DNA from: Hyphomicrobiales bacterium
GTDB lineage: Bacteria > Pseudomonadota > Alphaproteobacteria > Rhizobiales > Rhizobiaceae
Direction: 5' to 3'
DNA: 64,000 nt
NCBI GenBank assembly: GCA_900469615.1
Contig: UBYA01000025.1
Location: 105,107-169,106 of the forward strand
Numbering within the stretch: position 1 is the first letter of the stretch; every line of letters starts with the position of its first letter. A program made the translations under genes and the position numbers. The notes under the pieces were generated by a model. It worked only from the letters and a program-made list of their open reading frames with translations. It made no database searches and was not told where the DNA came from. Of this stretch, positions 8,215-17,197 are shown in pieces.

Positions 8215-8790
8215 TCACGCTTTGACGGGCTCGCCGAGGGTATGCATCAATCGGTTGGCCCAGCCGAAAATCGCGGCCGAGAATACGAGGTCGAGCTGCT
8301 GCAGTTCATCCAGCCCGACATCGCCAAGGGCCTGCGCGTCAGCCTCCGTCGCCTCGGAGGGAGTGGACGACAGCCTGGCCGAGAAGTCGAAGATCGCCTG
8401 CAGATGCTCCTCGAGTTCCGCCTCGACCCCGTCGGCAAAGATCGCATCGATGACGTCGTTTCGCTTCGTATGGCTGATGAACCGCGAGGCGTGCACCGCC
8501 GCGCAATAGACGCAACGATTGACGACGGATGCCGCCGTGGCGCCCAGTTCGCGCTCGCCCGGAGCCAGTCCATCCTTGCCGTACATGATGCCGTTGAAGA
8601 GCGGCGAGCGGACAGCGAGCGACTCGGGATCGTGAGCCAGCGTCAGCACATAGGGCGAGATGCCCTTGTTCGACGGCGTCACCTGCATGGCGCTACGCTG
8701 TTCCTCGGTCGCGGTTTCGAGATCGACGGGAACGACATATGGCTGCCAGCGCGGGATCGTGGTCGTGAAGATATGGACAACCTCGCTCAT
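8215..8790 (-). CDS. Alkylhydroperoxidase-like CMD-domain protein (Avi_7169-type)
   Basis: A 191-residue AhpD/CMD-superfamily protein. The peroxidatic motif is CVYCAAVHA, a CxxC followed by His, inside a helical bundle; family members reduce hydroperoxides or act on unknown electrophiles. From memory it resembles the peroxidase-related family named after A. vitis Avi_7169. Its ATG overlaps the stop of the preceding CMD gene (ATGA at 8787-8790), so the two are coupled and probably form a complex. The pair diverges from a LysR gene that leads an ABC transporter and an FAD protein, so a role in handling the same compound is likely. The substrate is unknown. Confidence 0.83.
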   Translation of the reverse strand: MSEVVHIFTTTIPRWQPYVVPVDLETATEEQRSAMQVTPSNKGISPYVLTLAHDPESLAVRSPLFNGIMYGKDGLAPGERELGATAASVVNRCVYCAAVHASRFISHTKRNDVIDAIFADGVEAELEEHLQAIFDFSARLSSTPSEATEADAQALGDVGLDELQQLDLVFSAAIFGWANRLMHTLGEPVKA

Positions 8791-9269
8791 TTTATTCCTC
8801 CGATGAGCTTCATGCCGGCGATAACGCGCACCTGGTAATTGACGAAGGCCGCAAGCTCCGAAAGCCGGACGATATCGGCATCAGCGACGCCGGCCGCCCT
8901 CAAGGATTCGATATTTGCGCGGGTCGCCTCGCGCGGCGCGAGGGTCAGCATATCGGCATGGCGAACCATCTCGGCGATGCGCGTGTCGGAAACGCTGGTC
9001 CCGGGGATGGAAAGCGGCGCCATTTCGGGCTCCGCCGCCCGATCAACGAGCGCGTCATAATGAGCGGCAAGTTCCTCGTTGCCGTTGTGGCGAGCCATCC
9101 GGGCGGCAAGCGCGGCCCTGAGCCCGTGCGACAATCCGCCGGGATCGTGAGCCAGCAGCACGGCATCGTGCGCGGCCTGACTGAGACGCAGGATTTCTGC
9201 GCGCTTTGCCATTGCATCGGCGAGTGCGGAACCCGGCTTGGCGGAGACGAGGGTTTCGATGATCTTCAA
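8787..9269 (-). CDS. CMD-domain protein (Avi_7170-type), partner of the AhpD-like protein
   Basis: A 160-residue helical protein of the CMD family that usually precedes the AhpD-like gene. It opens MKIIETLVSAKPGSALADAM and contains the LRAALAARMARHNGN segment and the ANIESLRAAGVADADIVRLS segment of CMD bundles. No CxxC pair is present, so it is probably a non-catalytic or differently acting partner of the downstream protein, with which it shares an ATGA overlap. It is the first gene of a two-gene operon divergent from the LysR gene. Function beyond family membership is unknown. Confidence 0.78.
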   Translation of the reverse strand: MKIIETLVSAKPGSALADAMAKRAEILRLSQAAHDAVLLAHDPGGLSHGLRAALAARMARHNGNEELAAHYDALVDRAAEPEMAPLSIPGTSVSDTRIAEMVRHADMLTLAPREATRANIESLRAAGVADADIVRLSELAAFVNYQVRVIAGMKLIGGIK

Positions 9270-9330
9270 AACAGGCTCCCTGGGTCATCGAGCAGACGTG
9301 CGATCTAGGTAGGCGCGACTTTCCATCATG

Positions 9331-9348
9331 TCAATCAAGAATGATTGA
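9331..9348. promoter_or_regulatory. Palindrome in the divergent LysR/CMD promoter region
   Basis: TCAATCA-AGAA-TGATTGA is a perfect inverted repeat with 7-bp arms and a 4-bp centre. It lies in the 162-bp gap between the divergent CMD pair and the LysR gene. That position and its T-N11-A layout make it the likely LysR operator for both directions; this is inference. Confidence 0.5.
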
Positions 9349-9431
9349 GCACAGTTGATGCGAAAAAATTATCTATTTCCAGTCGCCAATTGAGAAAGTG
9401 CATGCTTTACTGACATCAAGAGGAGTGTTTG

Positions 9432-10430
9432 ATGTCCATTATGCATTCTAATTCTTTTGATATCCGACAGCTTGAAGCGTTCGCAGCCGTCATGTCCGCC
9501 GGCAGCGTGACAGGCGCCGCCCGTCTGCTGGGACGATCTCAACCCGCCGTCACCCGGCTGATCCAGGATCTTGAGGCGGATATCGGCTACGCGCTGCTTC
9601 ATCGAAGCGGGCCGCGCATCACGCCGACGGCGCGCGGACTGCTTTTCCACGCCGAGGTCGAGCGCCATCTTTCAAGTCTTGCTCATATTCGCGAGCGGGC
9701 GACGGCCATCGGGCTCGATGAGCCCGCATCATTGACCATCGCCGCCACGCCGTCGCTGGCAGCGGGCGTTCTGCCAAAGGTCATCGCGGCCGTTGCGCCG
9801 GAGCTGGTTCCGCGCCATCTCCATGTCCAGGCGCTTGCTGCCGAAAACGTCGTGCAGGCGGTGCTGGCGCGCTCCGCAGACTTTGGCATATCGAGCCTCC
9901 CGCTGGAGCATCCCGGCCTCGACGTGCACTGGGTCGCCGACGCGCCATGCGTTCTCACCCTTTCCGCAGACGATCCGCTTGCGGGCGACGACATCGTTCG
10001 CCTTGCCGATCTCGCCGACCGCCGGATCATCACCCTGGCGAACCCGTATCGCCTCCGCCATCGCATCGATGAGGCGCTCGAAAGAGCCGGCATCGTTCCG
10101 CGACAGATGATCGACGTGAACGCGTCGATCACCGCCCTCACCATGGTCCGCGCCGGACTGGGCGTAGCGATCGTCGAGCCCGCGACCGTCGTCGGCGTTC
10201 CGCTCGAAGGCACCGTGATGCGCATGCTCGATCACACCATCCCGTTCCTGTTCGGCGCGATATCGCCCGCGGCACTTCCGATGACTCCCACCGTCGCCGC
10301 CATGATCGACGCGGCCCGCGCCGTTGCCCTGGCGATGCCGGGCTGCCGCCTCCATGATTCCGGCGGCGTCGAGGCACTCGCCGACAGTGTTTACGGCCAA
10401 ACGCCGCATAGCGAAGGAGTGCCGTCATGA
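9432..10430 (+). CDS. LysR-family transcriptional regulator
   Basis: A 332-residue LysR-type regulator. The N-terminal winged HTH (FDIRQLEAFAAVMSAGSVTG, then AARLLGRSQPAVTRLIQDLE) is followed by a linker helix and a periplasmic-binding-like effector domain (SLTIAATPSLAAGVLPKVIA). The start at 9432 has AGAGGAG upstream with 6-7 nt spacing. It ends in an ATGA overlap with the FAD-protein gene and leads an apparent operon with the ABC transporter. It is divergent from the CMD pair with a palindrome between, so it probably controls both units in response to the transported compound. Confidence 0.9.
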   Translation: MSIMHSNSFDIRQLEAFAAVMSAGSVTGAARLLGRSQPAVTRLIQDLEADIGYALLHRSGPRITPTARGLLFHAEVERHLSSLAHIRERATAIGLDEPASLTIAATPSLAAGVLPKVIAAVAPELVPRHLHVQALAAENVVQAVLARSADFGISSLPLEHPGLDVHWVADAPCVLTLSADDPLAGDDIVRLADLADRRIITLANPYRLRHRIDEALERAGIVPRQMIDVNASITALTMVRAGLGVAIVEPATVVGVPLEGTVMRMLDHTIPFLFGAISPAALPMTPTVAAMIDAARAVALAMPGCRLHDSGGVEALADSVYGQTPHSEGVPS

Positions 10431-11902
10431 GCGACCTGTCTGCCTTTCCGGAAGGGCTGGATGCTCTCGAAGCGCGCCTGCAACAGGATCTCGCCTGGCT
10501 GGAACTGCCCGCCAAATCCTGGGTGCCGCCTCGCGAGGCGGACGGCCAGCCGGTGATCGATGTCGCCATCATCGGCGGCGGCATGGCCGGGCTCGTCGCC
10601 TCGGGCATGCTGAAGCGGATGGGCGTCGCCAACCATGTCGTCCTCGACAAGGCGCCCGCCGGACACGAGGGGCCCTGGATTACGTTCGCCCGGATGCGCA
10701 CCCTTCGCTCTCCCAAGCAATTGACCGGTCCGGCGATGGGCCTGCCCGCACTGACCTTCCGCGCCTACTACGAAGCCCGCTATGGACGTGCGGCATGGGA
10801 AGCGCTCGATCGCGCCCCGCGCGAGATCTGGATGGACTATCTGATCTGGTATCGCCGCGTGCTCGACCTTCCGGTGCGCAATGGCATCTCCGTGGATGCG
10901 ATCGTGCCGCGCAAGGACGGCATGCTCGACCTGACGTACAGGCAAAACGGCCGGGTTGAAAGGATGATCGCTCGGCATGTCGTGCTGGCCACCGGCCGCG
11001 ACGGCCTCGGCGGCCCGTTCGTACCCTCCATCGCCGACCGGATCGATCGCAAGTTCTGGGCACACACCGCCGACGAGATCGACTTCGCCGCCCTTCGGGG
11101 AAAGCGTGTCGGCGTGGTCGGGGCCGGCGCTTCGGCGATGGACAATGCAGCCACCGCACTCGAAGGCGGCGCAGCGCGGCTCGACATGTTCGTGCGGCGC
11201 AAGGAGCTTCCCCGCATCAACAAATTCACCGGCATTGGCAGCCAGGGCGTCGTGCATGGATTTGCCGGTCTTCCCGACGAGTGGAAGTGGCGGTTCCTGA
11301 ACTACGCCATGAGCCAGCAGACGCCGCCGCCACGGCCGAGCGTTCTTCGCGTCAGCGCGTTCCCGCAGGCGCATCTTCATCTCGAAAGCCCCATCGCCGG
11401 GCTGGAGCAGATCGGCGATCACATCGAGGTGACGACGCCCAAGGGCCGCTATCCCGTCGATTTTCTGATCTTCGGCACCGGCTTCAAGATCGAGCTGGCC
11501 AACCGGCCGGAACTCGCGTCCGTGGCGCCGCATATCCGGCTGTGGCGTGATCGCTTCCCGGCGCCCGCCGGGATGGCGAATGCCGAACTTGAAGGATCGC
11601 CCGACCTCGGCGGGGCGTTTGAATTTCTTGAGACCGAACCCGGCGCTTGCCCGGCCTTGTCCAAGATCCACTGCTTCAATTTCCCGGCAACACTGAGCCA
11701 CGGCAAGCTCACCGGCGACATTCCCGCAATCAGCGAAGGCGCCGACCGTCTCGCCCGCGGCATCGTCAGGTCGCTCTTCGTGGCCGACCGTGAGCAGCAC
11801 TTCGAAAATCTGCAGGCTTTCGACACGCCCGAGCTGCTCGGCGACGAGTGGGCGGACAACGAGACCGAAACGCTTTCCGAACGACCCTCCGAAAGGACCT
11901 GA
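10427..11902 (+). CDS. FAD/NAD(P)-binding protein, flavin-monooxygenase-like
   Basis: A 491-residue flavoprotein with two Rossmann folds: an N-terminal FAD site DVAIIGGGMAGLVASGML (residues ~47-65) and a central NAD(P) site RVGVVGAGASAMDNAATAL (near residue 228). The late ATG-type motif FLIFGTGFKIEL fits flavin-dependent monooxygenases and NAD(P)-binding domain-containing proteins of that group. It is co-translated with the LysR gene and followed 8 nt later by ABC transporter genes, so it probably oxidises the imported substrate in the cytoplasm. The combination with CMD/AhpD proteins could mean a reactive oxygenated intermediate. The substrate is not known. Confidence 0.82.
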   Translation: MSDLSAFPEGLDALEARLQQDLAWLELPAKSWVPPREADGQPVIDVAIIGGGMAGLVASGMLKRMGVANHVVLDKAPAGHEGPWITFARMRTLRSPKQLTGPAMGLPALTFRAYYEARYGRAAWEALDRAPREIWMDYLIWYRRVLDLPVRNGISVDAIVPRKDGMLDLTYRQNGRVERMIARHVVLATGRDGLGGPFVPSIADRIDRKFWAHTADEIDFAALRGKRVGVVGAGASAMDNAATALEGGAARLDMFVRRKELPRINKFTGIGSQGVVHGFAGLPDEWKWRFLNYAMSQQTPPPRPSVLRVSAFPQAHLHLESPIAGLEQIGDHIEVTTPKGRYPVDFLIFGTGFKIELANRPELASVAPHIRLWRDRFPAPAGMANAELEGSPDLGGAFEFLETEPGACPALSKIHCFNFPATLSHGKLTGDIPAISEGADRLARGIVRSLFVADREQHFENLQAFDTPELLGDEWADNETETLSERPSERT

Positions 11903-11910
11903 GACCCGAA

Positions 11911-12651
11911 ATGCTTGAGCTCAAGAACCTAAAGCTGTCCTACGGAAGCACCCAGATCCTGAACGGCGTCGATCTGACGGTCAGGCGCGGCGATGTCGTC
12001 TCGATCATCGGCCCGAGCGGAACGGGCAAGACGACCCTGCTGAAATGCATCAACCACCTGGCCAAGCCGTCATCCGGCACCATCACATTCGATGAGATCC
12101 GGATGGACTATGGCAGGCCGGACAAGGCCGCGGTCCAGGCAATCCGGCTGCGCACGGCGATGGTCTTCCAGCAATTCAACGTCTTCAAGAACATGACGGT
12201 CATCCAGAATGTCATGGATCCGCTGGTGGTCGTGCAGGGCAAGTCGAAGGAGGAGGCTCGGTCGATCGCCGCCAGGGAGCTTGAGCGGGTCGGCCTTTCC
12301 GCCAAGGCGGACAACTATCCCTCGCAGCTCTCCGGCGGCCAGCTTCAGCGCACGGGGATCGCCCGCGCACTGGCCGTGAAGCCCGACGTGATGCTGTTTG
12401 ACGAGCCGACGTCCTCGCTCGATCCGGAACTGGTCAACGAGGTTCTGAAGGTGATCAAGGACGTGACGTCCTCAGGGATTACATCTCTTCTCGTCACCCA
12501 CGAGATGCAGTTCGCAAAGAATATCTCGAACCGCATCGTCTTCATGGACCGGGGCGTCGTCGCGGCGGATGGCAGCCCGGCCGAGATCTTCGACGCTCCT
12601 TCGAACCCGCGCCTCGCGCAGTTCCTCAATTCCGAACACTCTTTCCAATAA
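11911..12651 (+). CDS. Amino-acid-type ABC transporter ATP-binding protein
   Basis: A 246-residue ABC ATPase of the polar-amino-acid uptake family. Walker A is GPSGTGKTT, the Q-loop is VFQQFNVFKNMTV, the signature is LSGGQLQRTGIARAL (an uncommon L-Q-R-T variant of SGGQQQRVAIARAL), Walker B is VMLFDEPTSSLDPE and the switch His lies in LLVTHEMQFA. It energises import through the two permeases downstream (13543 and 14271). It lies directly after the FAD-protein gene in the same operon. Confidence 0.92.
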   Translation: MLELKNLKLSYGSTQILNGVDLTVRRGDVVSIIGPSGTGKTTLLKCINHLAKPSSGTITFDEIRMDYGRPDKAAVQAIRLRTAMVFQQFNVFKNMTVIQNVMDPLVVVQGKSKEEARSIAARELERVGLSAKADNYPSQLSGGQLQRTGIARALAVKPDVMLFDEPTSSLDPELVNEVLKVIKDVTSSGITSLLVTHEMQFAKNISNRIVFMDRGVVAADGSPAEIFDAPSNPRLAQFLNSEHSFQ

Positions 12652-12667
12652 CGAAAGGATGCCTGAC

Positions 12668-13492
12668 ATGTCTTCCATAAAGTCTACTTCCCGCCGCGCC
12701 TTCGGCCTTGCCATGGCAGGCGTCGCCCTCGCCCTGGCGACCGCGGATGTCTCCCATGCCGGGGACGTCCGGACGATCAAAATCGCAACCGCGGCTGAAT
12801 CCAAGCCGCTGTCATGGGGTGCGATCGGCGTCGAGCCGCAGGGCTATGAGCCCGATGTGCTGAAGGCGATCAACGCGAAGCTGCCGCAATACAAGTTCGT
12901 GATGGAAGGGGCCGCAGACATTGCCCAGGAAACCGGTCTGGCCACCGGAAAGTACGACATCGCGACGGGCGGCTACTATCGTGCGCCCGCCCGCGAAAAG
13001 CAGTTCCTCATTCCCGAAGCGCCGATCGGGGCAAGCCTGATCAAGATCTACAGCCGCAAGGACAGCGGCATCAACGAGATGAAGGATCTCGTCGGCAAGA
13101 AGATCGTGCCCGTTACGGCCGGCGGCGGCATCTACAAGTTCGCGACGGCGTGGCAGGAGCAGAACCCGAACGACAAGATCGAGATCACCGCATCGAGCGC
13201 CGGCGTTCCCTATCCCGACCGCCTGAAGGAAGTGCAGAACGGCAAGTACGACGCTCTCGTCCTGCCTTCCAATCTCGGCGAGCAGACCGTGATCGACCAG
13301 CAGAAGCTCGCCATCAAGACGAGCGAACCGGTCGCGATCAACCAGACCTACGTGCTGATCCATCGCTCGGAGGAGAACAAGGCTCTTTCCGACGGCATCG
13401 ACAAGGCTCTGAAGGAGCTGAAGGCCGACGGCACCCTCGCCAAGCTTTCGCAGAAGTGGTTCGGCGAGGACATCACCACATACATGAAATAA
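12668..13492 (+). CDS. ABC transporter substrate-binding protein, polar amino-acid family
   Basis: Periplasmic binding protein of 274 residues, family 3 (TIKIATAAESKPLSWGAIG at the mature N terminus; GYEPDVLKAINAKLP). The signal peptide ends at the predicted cut after SHA and contains SRRAFGL, so export by the Tat route is possible, although Sec is not excluded. The ATG at 12668 has AAAGGA 8 nt upstream. It lies between the ATPase and the permeases, the usual order for polar amino-acid importers. Ligand unknown; the residues that bind alpha-amino/carboxyl groups in this family cannot be confirmed by eye. Confidence 0.88.
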   Translation: MSSIKSTSRRAFGLAMAGVALALATADVSHAGDVRTIKIATAAESKPLSWGAIGVEPQGYEPDVLKAINAKLPQYKFVMEGAADIAQETGLATGKYDIATGGYYRAPAREKQFLIPEAPIGASLIKIYSRKDSGINEMKDLVGKKIVPVTAGGGIYKFATAWQEQNPNDKIEITASSAGVPYPDRLKEVQNGKYDALVLPSNLGEQTVIDQQKLAIKTSEPVAINQTYVLIHRSEENKALSDGIDKALKELKADGTLAKLSQKWFGEDITTYMK

Positions 13493-13542
13493 CGCCACGA
13501 ACCGACGATCAAGGCTGACATCGCAAGAAGGAGTGTTCCAGA

Positions 13543-14250
13543 GTGGACCTTTCCATAATGATCCCCGAGTTGCTCAAGGCATTGCCGCTGACGCTCGCGA
13601 TCACCTTTACAGCCATGGTCGTCGGCTTCGCGCTGGCATTGATTGCGACGACGTTCCGGGTGCGAAGGATACCCGTCCTCAGCCAACTGGCCGATCTCTA
13701 CGTCTCCTATGCCCGGAGCGTCCCCGTTGTCCTCCAGTTGTTCGTCGCCTTTTACGGGCTTCCCGTGCTCATGGGCGCGTTCGGCGTGGAGGACTTCGTG
13801 TCGCCGACGATCGCCGCCATGCTTGGTCTCAGCCTGTACCACGGAGGCTACCTCTCCGAGGTCCTGAGGCCGGCATACCTGGCGGTGGAGCGAGGGCAGC
13901 ATGACGCCGCCGACAGTCTCGGATACAGTTTCCGCCAGAAGATCCTCCGCGTCGTCGGGCCGCAGGCTGTGCATATCGCCCTGCCCGGTTATGGCAACTC
14001 GATAATCTACCTGATCCACAATATCGCGCTCGTCATGTACATCGGCGCGGCCGACGTGATGGCGACGGCGCATCTCGTCATGGAGAGGGACTACAACCAG
14101 TATCAGTTCGAGACCTACCTCGTGCTGGCGGTCATCTACTCGCTTCTATGCCTGGCCGCCTGGCTCATCGTCCGTTTCTTCGAAATGCGAAACGCAAGGT
14201 TTGGGCCCGACGCAGGGCCTGCCAAAGCCACGATGATGGCAAGCGTCTGA
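13543..14250 (+). CDS. ABC transporter permease, polar amino-acid family (1)
   Basis: A 235-residue inner-membrane permease with about five hydrophobic helices. The His/Glu-type permease fold is shown by LPLTLAITFTAMVVGFALAL, YARSVPVVLQLFVAFYGLP and the EAA-like loop ERGQHDAADSLGYSFRQKIL. It starts with GTG at 13543, preceded by AAGGAG 9 nt away. It pairs with the next gene to form the channel of the importer. Confidence 0.9.
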   Translation: MDLSIMIPELLKALPLTLAITFTAMVVGFALALIATTFRVRRIPVLSQLADLYVSYARSVPVVLQLFVAFYGLPVLMGAFGVEDFVSPTIAAMLGLSLYHGGYLSEVLRPAYLAVERGQHDAADSLGYSFRQKILRVVGPQAVHIALPGYGNSIIYLIHNIALVMYIGAADVMATAHLVMERDYNQYQFETYLVLAVIYSLLCLAAWLIVRFFEMRNARFGPDAGPAKATMMASV

Positions 14251-14270
14251 TCGGTAACGGAGGTCATCCC

Positions 14271-14963
14271 ATGTTCGATTCCGAAGTTCTTCTTCCCGAT
14301 CTTTACGACATCCTCGGCGCCGTTCCCGCGACGCTTGCCATGGCGCTTGCGATCTTCGTCCTGTCGACGATCATCGGCAGCCTGTTTGCGATGGCGGAAT
14401 ATCGGCGGGTTCCGGTGGCGCGCGAACTCGTCGTCGCCTACAAAATCGTCTTCAAGGGCGTGCCGATGGTGATCGTCATCTTCCTCGCCTATTACGGCCT
14501 GCCTCCGGCGATCGCGTTCGTGAGCTCGCTCGCAGGTATCGACTACAATGGCCATTCGACGCCGAACGTGGTCACGCTCATCGTCGCCCTGACCCTGTGC
14601 GTTTCGGCGTTTCAGGCGGAGGTGGTGAAGGGCGCCCTGAATTCCTTCGACACCGGACAATCGGATGCGGCTTATTCGCTCGGTTACAAGCGCAGCCAGG
14701 TATTCCGCCGGGTCATGCTGCCTCAGGTCATCGTCGCCGCGATCCCCGATCTCGCCAATTCGATCATGGTGATCATGAAGGCGTTGTCGCTCGGCTTTGC
14801 TATCGAAGTCGTCGACATCTTCGCCCAGTCGCAGCTGACCGCCGCCCTGAACTTCTATTATCTCGAGGCATTTCTGATCGCGGTCGTGGTCTATATGGCG
14901 ATTGCATATATCGTGACCTTCGTCGCAGACCGGCTGGAGCGTGCGCTGAGGGTGTGGGCATGA
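14271..14963 (+). CDS. ABC transporter permease, polar amino-acid family (2)
   Basis: A 230-residue permease, partner of the preceding gene. Seen: AVPATLAMALAIFVLSTIIG, the FKGVPMVIVIFLAYYGLP segment and the EAA loop FDTGQSDAAYSLGYKRSQVF. The ATG at 14271 has GGAGG 8 nt upstream. It is the last gene of the LysR-led operon; no gene for a second binding protein or for a catabolic enzyme follows, so the rest of the pathway must be the FAD protein, the CMD pair or genes elsewhere. Confidence 0.9.
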   Translation: MFDSEVLLPDLYDILGAVPATLAMALAIFVLSTIIGSLFAMAEYRRVPVARELVVAYKIVFKGVPMVIVIFLAYYGLPPAIAFVSSLAGIDYNGHSTPNVVTLIVALTLCVSAFQAEVVKGALNSFDTGQSDAAYSLGYKRSQVFRRVMLPQVIVAAIPDLANSIMVIMKALSLGFAIEVVDIFAQSQLTAALNFYYLEAFLIAVVVYMAIAYIVTFVADRLERALRVWA

Positions 14964-15062
14964 CGACCGGCGGACGGAATGCGCCGCCGGCCTCGTCCCG
15001 AACCTCTTGAAGCGGCATAGCGCCTGAATTTCATTTTGGCTGCCTTCATGTTACCAAGACGC

Positions 15063-15830
15063 ATGACCCGCAAACCCTTGGAGCCGCCAACCGGAATTCA
15101 GCCCGACCACCCGCTATTCGACCTCATCGAAGACGCTTATCGTGTCTTTGCCTGTCGCAAGCCGAAAAGTATCGAGGTTTGTCGGGGTTGCTGCATGGAC
15201 GCGGGGATTGAGGCCGATTTCTTCAATCCCCCTATAAGGGAGCTTCCGCTTCGCTACGTTCAGGATTGGTATTCCGCCGCTTATGATCCGAAGGGAATTG
15301 CGAAAGAGACCTGGGCATATCTCCTTCCGCGTATCCTCGAAATCCTGGCCTGCGGCGGGAACGTCAGCAATGTCGGAATAGAGGTTAGCCTGAACCGCTT
15401 TGATACCGGCAATCGTGAAAACTGGTCCATGGAAGAGTGGAGGATTCTCGATAGTTTTCAGCGCGAATACCTGAACCGGACCGTTAACCGGCAAGAGGAC
15501 TTCCTCGACGAGGTCATCTGCATGTTCAGGCTCGGGGGCTGGGATCTCGAGGATTTATTCGCACAAGTCGCAGCTATCTCCGGTGCAAAGCTGGCGCAAC
15601 GCCTATGGCATGACTGGTGTAGCTGGCCGGCGCCGGGACGCGAGGGCATTTCGATCACGCCGTTCTGGAAAAGTCCCGACAATGTGGCCGCCTTTGAATT
15701 TTATACATCGCGAATGCTGTACGAGAAAATGGCGGCGTTGGCGCTCGCCGATGATACGGATGCCGAACTGGCGGCAAAAGCATCCGCCGTGGCGGGCATC
15801 GTTGAGGCGAATGCCGCTTGGTCGCATTGA
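15063..15830 (+). CDS. Conserved hypothetical protein, soluble
   Basis: About 255 residues, soluble, with no signal peptide or membrane segment. An early cysteine cluster (CRKPKSIEVCRGCCMDAGIE) could bind a metal; the rest is rich in Trp, Tyr and acidic residues (QDWYSAAYDPKGIAKETWAY). The start is uncertain: ATG at 15063 is used, ATG at 15048 and TTG at 15036 are in frame, and none has a clear ribosome-binding site. It is preceded by the ABC operon and not obviously tied to it. I do not recognise a family; base composition is slightly less GC-rich than the neighbours. Confidence 0.75.
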   Translation: MTRKPLEPPTGIQPDHPLFDLIEDAYRVFACRKPKSIEVCRGCCMDAGIEADFFNPPIRELPLRYVQDWYSAAYDPKGIAKETWAYLLPRILEILACGGNVSNVGIEVSLNRFDTGNRENWSMEEWRILDSFQREYLNRTVNRQEDFLDEVICMFRLGGWDLEDLFAQVAAISGAKLAQRLWHDWCSWPAPGREGISITPFWKSPDNVAAFEFYTSRMLYEKMAALALADDTDAELAAKASAVAGIVEANAAWSH

Positions 15831-16015
15831 GGTCAGCGCGCAGGCAGCGCCCAATGCAGATTTCTTTTAAATCGTACACTGTGGTCATTGCCGTGTTGCA
15901 ATTCTAGCGATCAAATTGTAGCTGTTCTTCGTTGGAAATCACACTTGGTTCAAGACAACGTTGTGGGCATGCCTGGTCATGATGCGCCTCCCACACAAAC
16001 GAAATGGGGCCCAAA

Positions 16016-16465
16016 ATGGGATTTACAGAAGCTGTTCGAACCGTTCTGCAACAAAAATATGCTACATTTTCCGGTAGAGCCTCTCGCTCGGAATACTGGT
16101 GGTTTCAGCTTTTCTATATATTGCTGCTCCTGGCATATGGATTGATCGGCGGCTTTTTGGCTGGATTGCTGTCCGACAATCATGACGGACCTTCCGCCCT
16201 TGTGATCATCGTCGCAATTGTCGGTGGCATAATTGTGCTCGCATTGATTTTGCCGCAGATCGCCCTTCAGGTCCGTCGTTTCCACGATCGCAATATTTCC
16301 GGCTGGTGGTATCTCGGGCTTATCATCCTGAGCATGATTCCTTATCTCGGCATCATTCCGGCGATCGCCATTTTCGTCATTAACGTACTGCGCGGTACGG
16401 AAGGTCCGAACAAGTTCGGTGCGGATCCGTTGCGTCCCGACGCGAGAGCGGCGGTGTTTGCCTGA
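16016..16465 (+). CDS. DUF805 membrane protein
   Basis: A 149-residue inner-membrane protein of the DUF805 family. It opens with the family motif MGFTEAVRTVLQQKYATFSG, followed by RASRSEYWWFQLFY, and has three to four hydrophobic helices with the conserved QVRRFHDRNISGWWYLG loop. The start at 16016 fits the family; ATG at 16004 would add MGPK. Function of the family is unknown. It ends 3 nt before the next gene, so it probably belongs to the MoxR-type operon that follows. Confidence 0.87.
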   Translation: MGFTEAVRTVLQQKYATFSGRASRSEYWWFQLFYILLLLAYGLIGGFLAGLLSDNHDGPSALVIIVAIVGGIIVLALILPQIALQVRRFHDRNISGWWYLGLIILSMIPYLGIIPAIAIFVINVLRGTEGPNKFGADPLRPDARAAVFA

Positions 16466-16468
16466 CAC

Positions 16469-17197
16469 ATGGCTATCCGCGGCGTCGGCCTGTCGGCGGC
16501 CATATTCCTGGCCGTCGCGGCTCAGTTCCAGCCTGCGCAGGCACAAAACAACATGCAGCCGGCCAGTGCCGCCGGTGGTGAATATTCCGCACAATGTTTG
16601 CTGAACGGTCTGCGTTGCACGCTGATCTACAGCGACTCATCGGAAGCAGCCAAGCCGGCATCGCGCGCGACGACGCCGCAAACAAGGTCGGCCTTCATTC
16701 CCCGGGAGCCGATCGTATCCGGCCCTGCGGCTATATTTGTCGTGCTCATCGGCCTTGTTGCTGCGATCGGGCTGTGGATGCGCTTCGGAAATGGCGGCAT
16801 TTTGCTGTCGCAAGCGCCACGCGAGCTCAAGCGGCGGCAGGGAGAAGCGCCGGAGAGCTGGCGGACCTCCACCGGCGAAATCGAGGAGCGGCCGAACGAT
16901 TTCCTGCGGCGGATCGCCGCCATGGCGGATCGAAGGCAGGCACTCGTTCTGTTGCTCAGGCATTGTCTGCTTCACGCAGCGGACATCACGGGAACACGCC
17001 TTTTTCGCTCGGACACAGAGCGGGCGGTTCTGGCTCGCCTGCCCGAAAACATGCCGGACCGCGATCATCTGGAAAATCTGCTGACGGAAACCGAGCTCGT
17101 TCACTACGGCGGCCGTGTTCTGGCGGAAAATCATTTCACGACCCTTCTCGCGACGGCGCGTGGCCTTCTTCTGAAGGGTAAAATCGCCGATGCGTAA
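16469..17197 (+). CDS. Membrane protein, DUF4129-like, MoxR-operon component
   Basis: A 242-residue protein with a cleavable N-terminal signal (AIFLAVAAQFQPAQA), a short extracytoplasmic part containing two Cys (QCLLNGLRC), a transmembrane helix at ~87-104 (AAIFVVLIGLVAAIGLWM) and a cytoplasmic helical domain (RQALVLLLRHCLLHAADITG) of the kind seen in DUF4129 proteins. Such proteins accompany MoxR ATPases. It overlaps the next gene by 8 nt. The role is inferred from context: a membrane element of a MoxR-assisted assembly or maturation system. Confidence 0.72.
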   Translation: MAIRGVGLSAAIFLAVAAQFQPAQAQNNMQPASAAGGEYSAQCLLNGLRCTLIYSDSSEAAKPASRATTPQTRSAFIPREPIVSGPAAIFVVLIGLVAAIGLWMRFGNGGILLSQAPRELKRRQGEAPESWRTSTGEIEERPNDFLRRIAAMADRRQALVLLLRHCLLHAADITGTRLFRSDTERAVLARLPENMPDRDHLENLLTETELVHYGGRVLAENHFTTLLATARGLLLKGKIADA

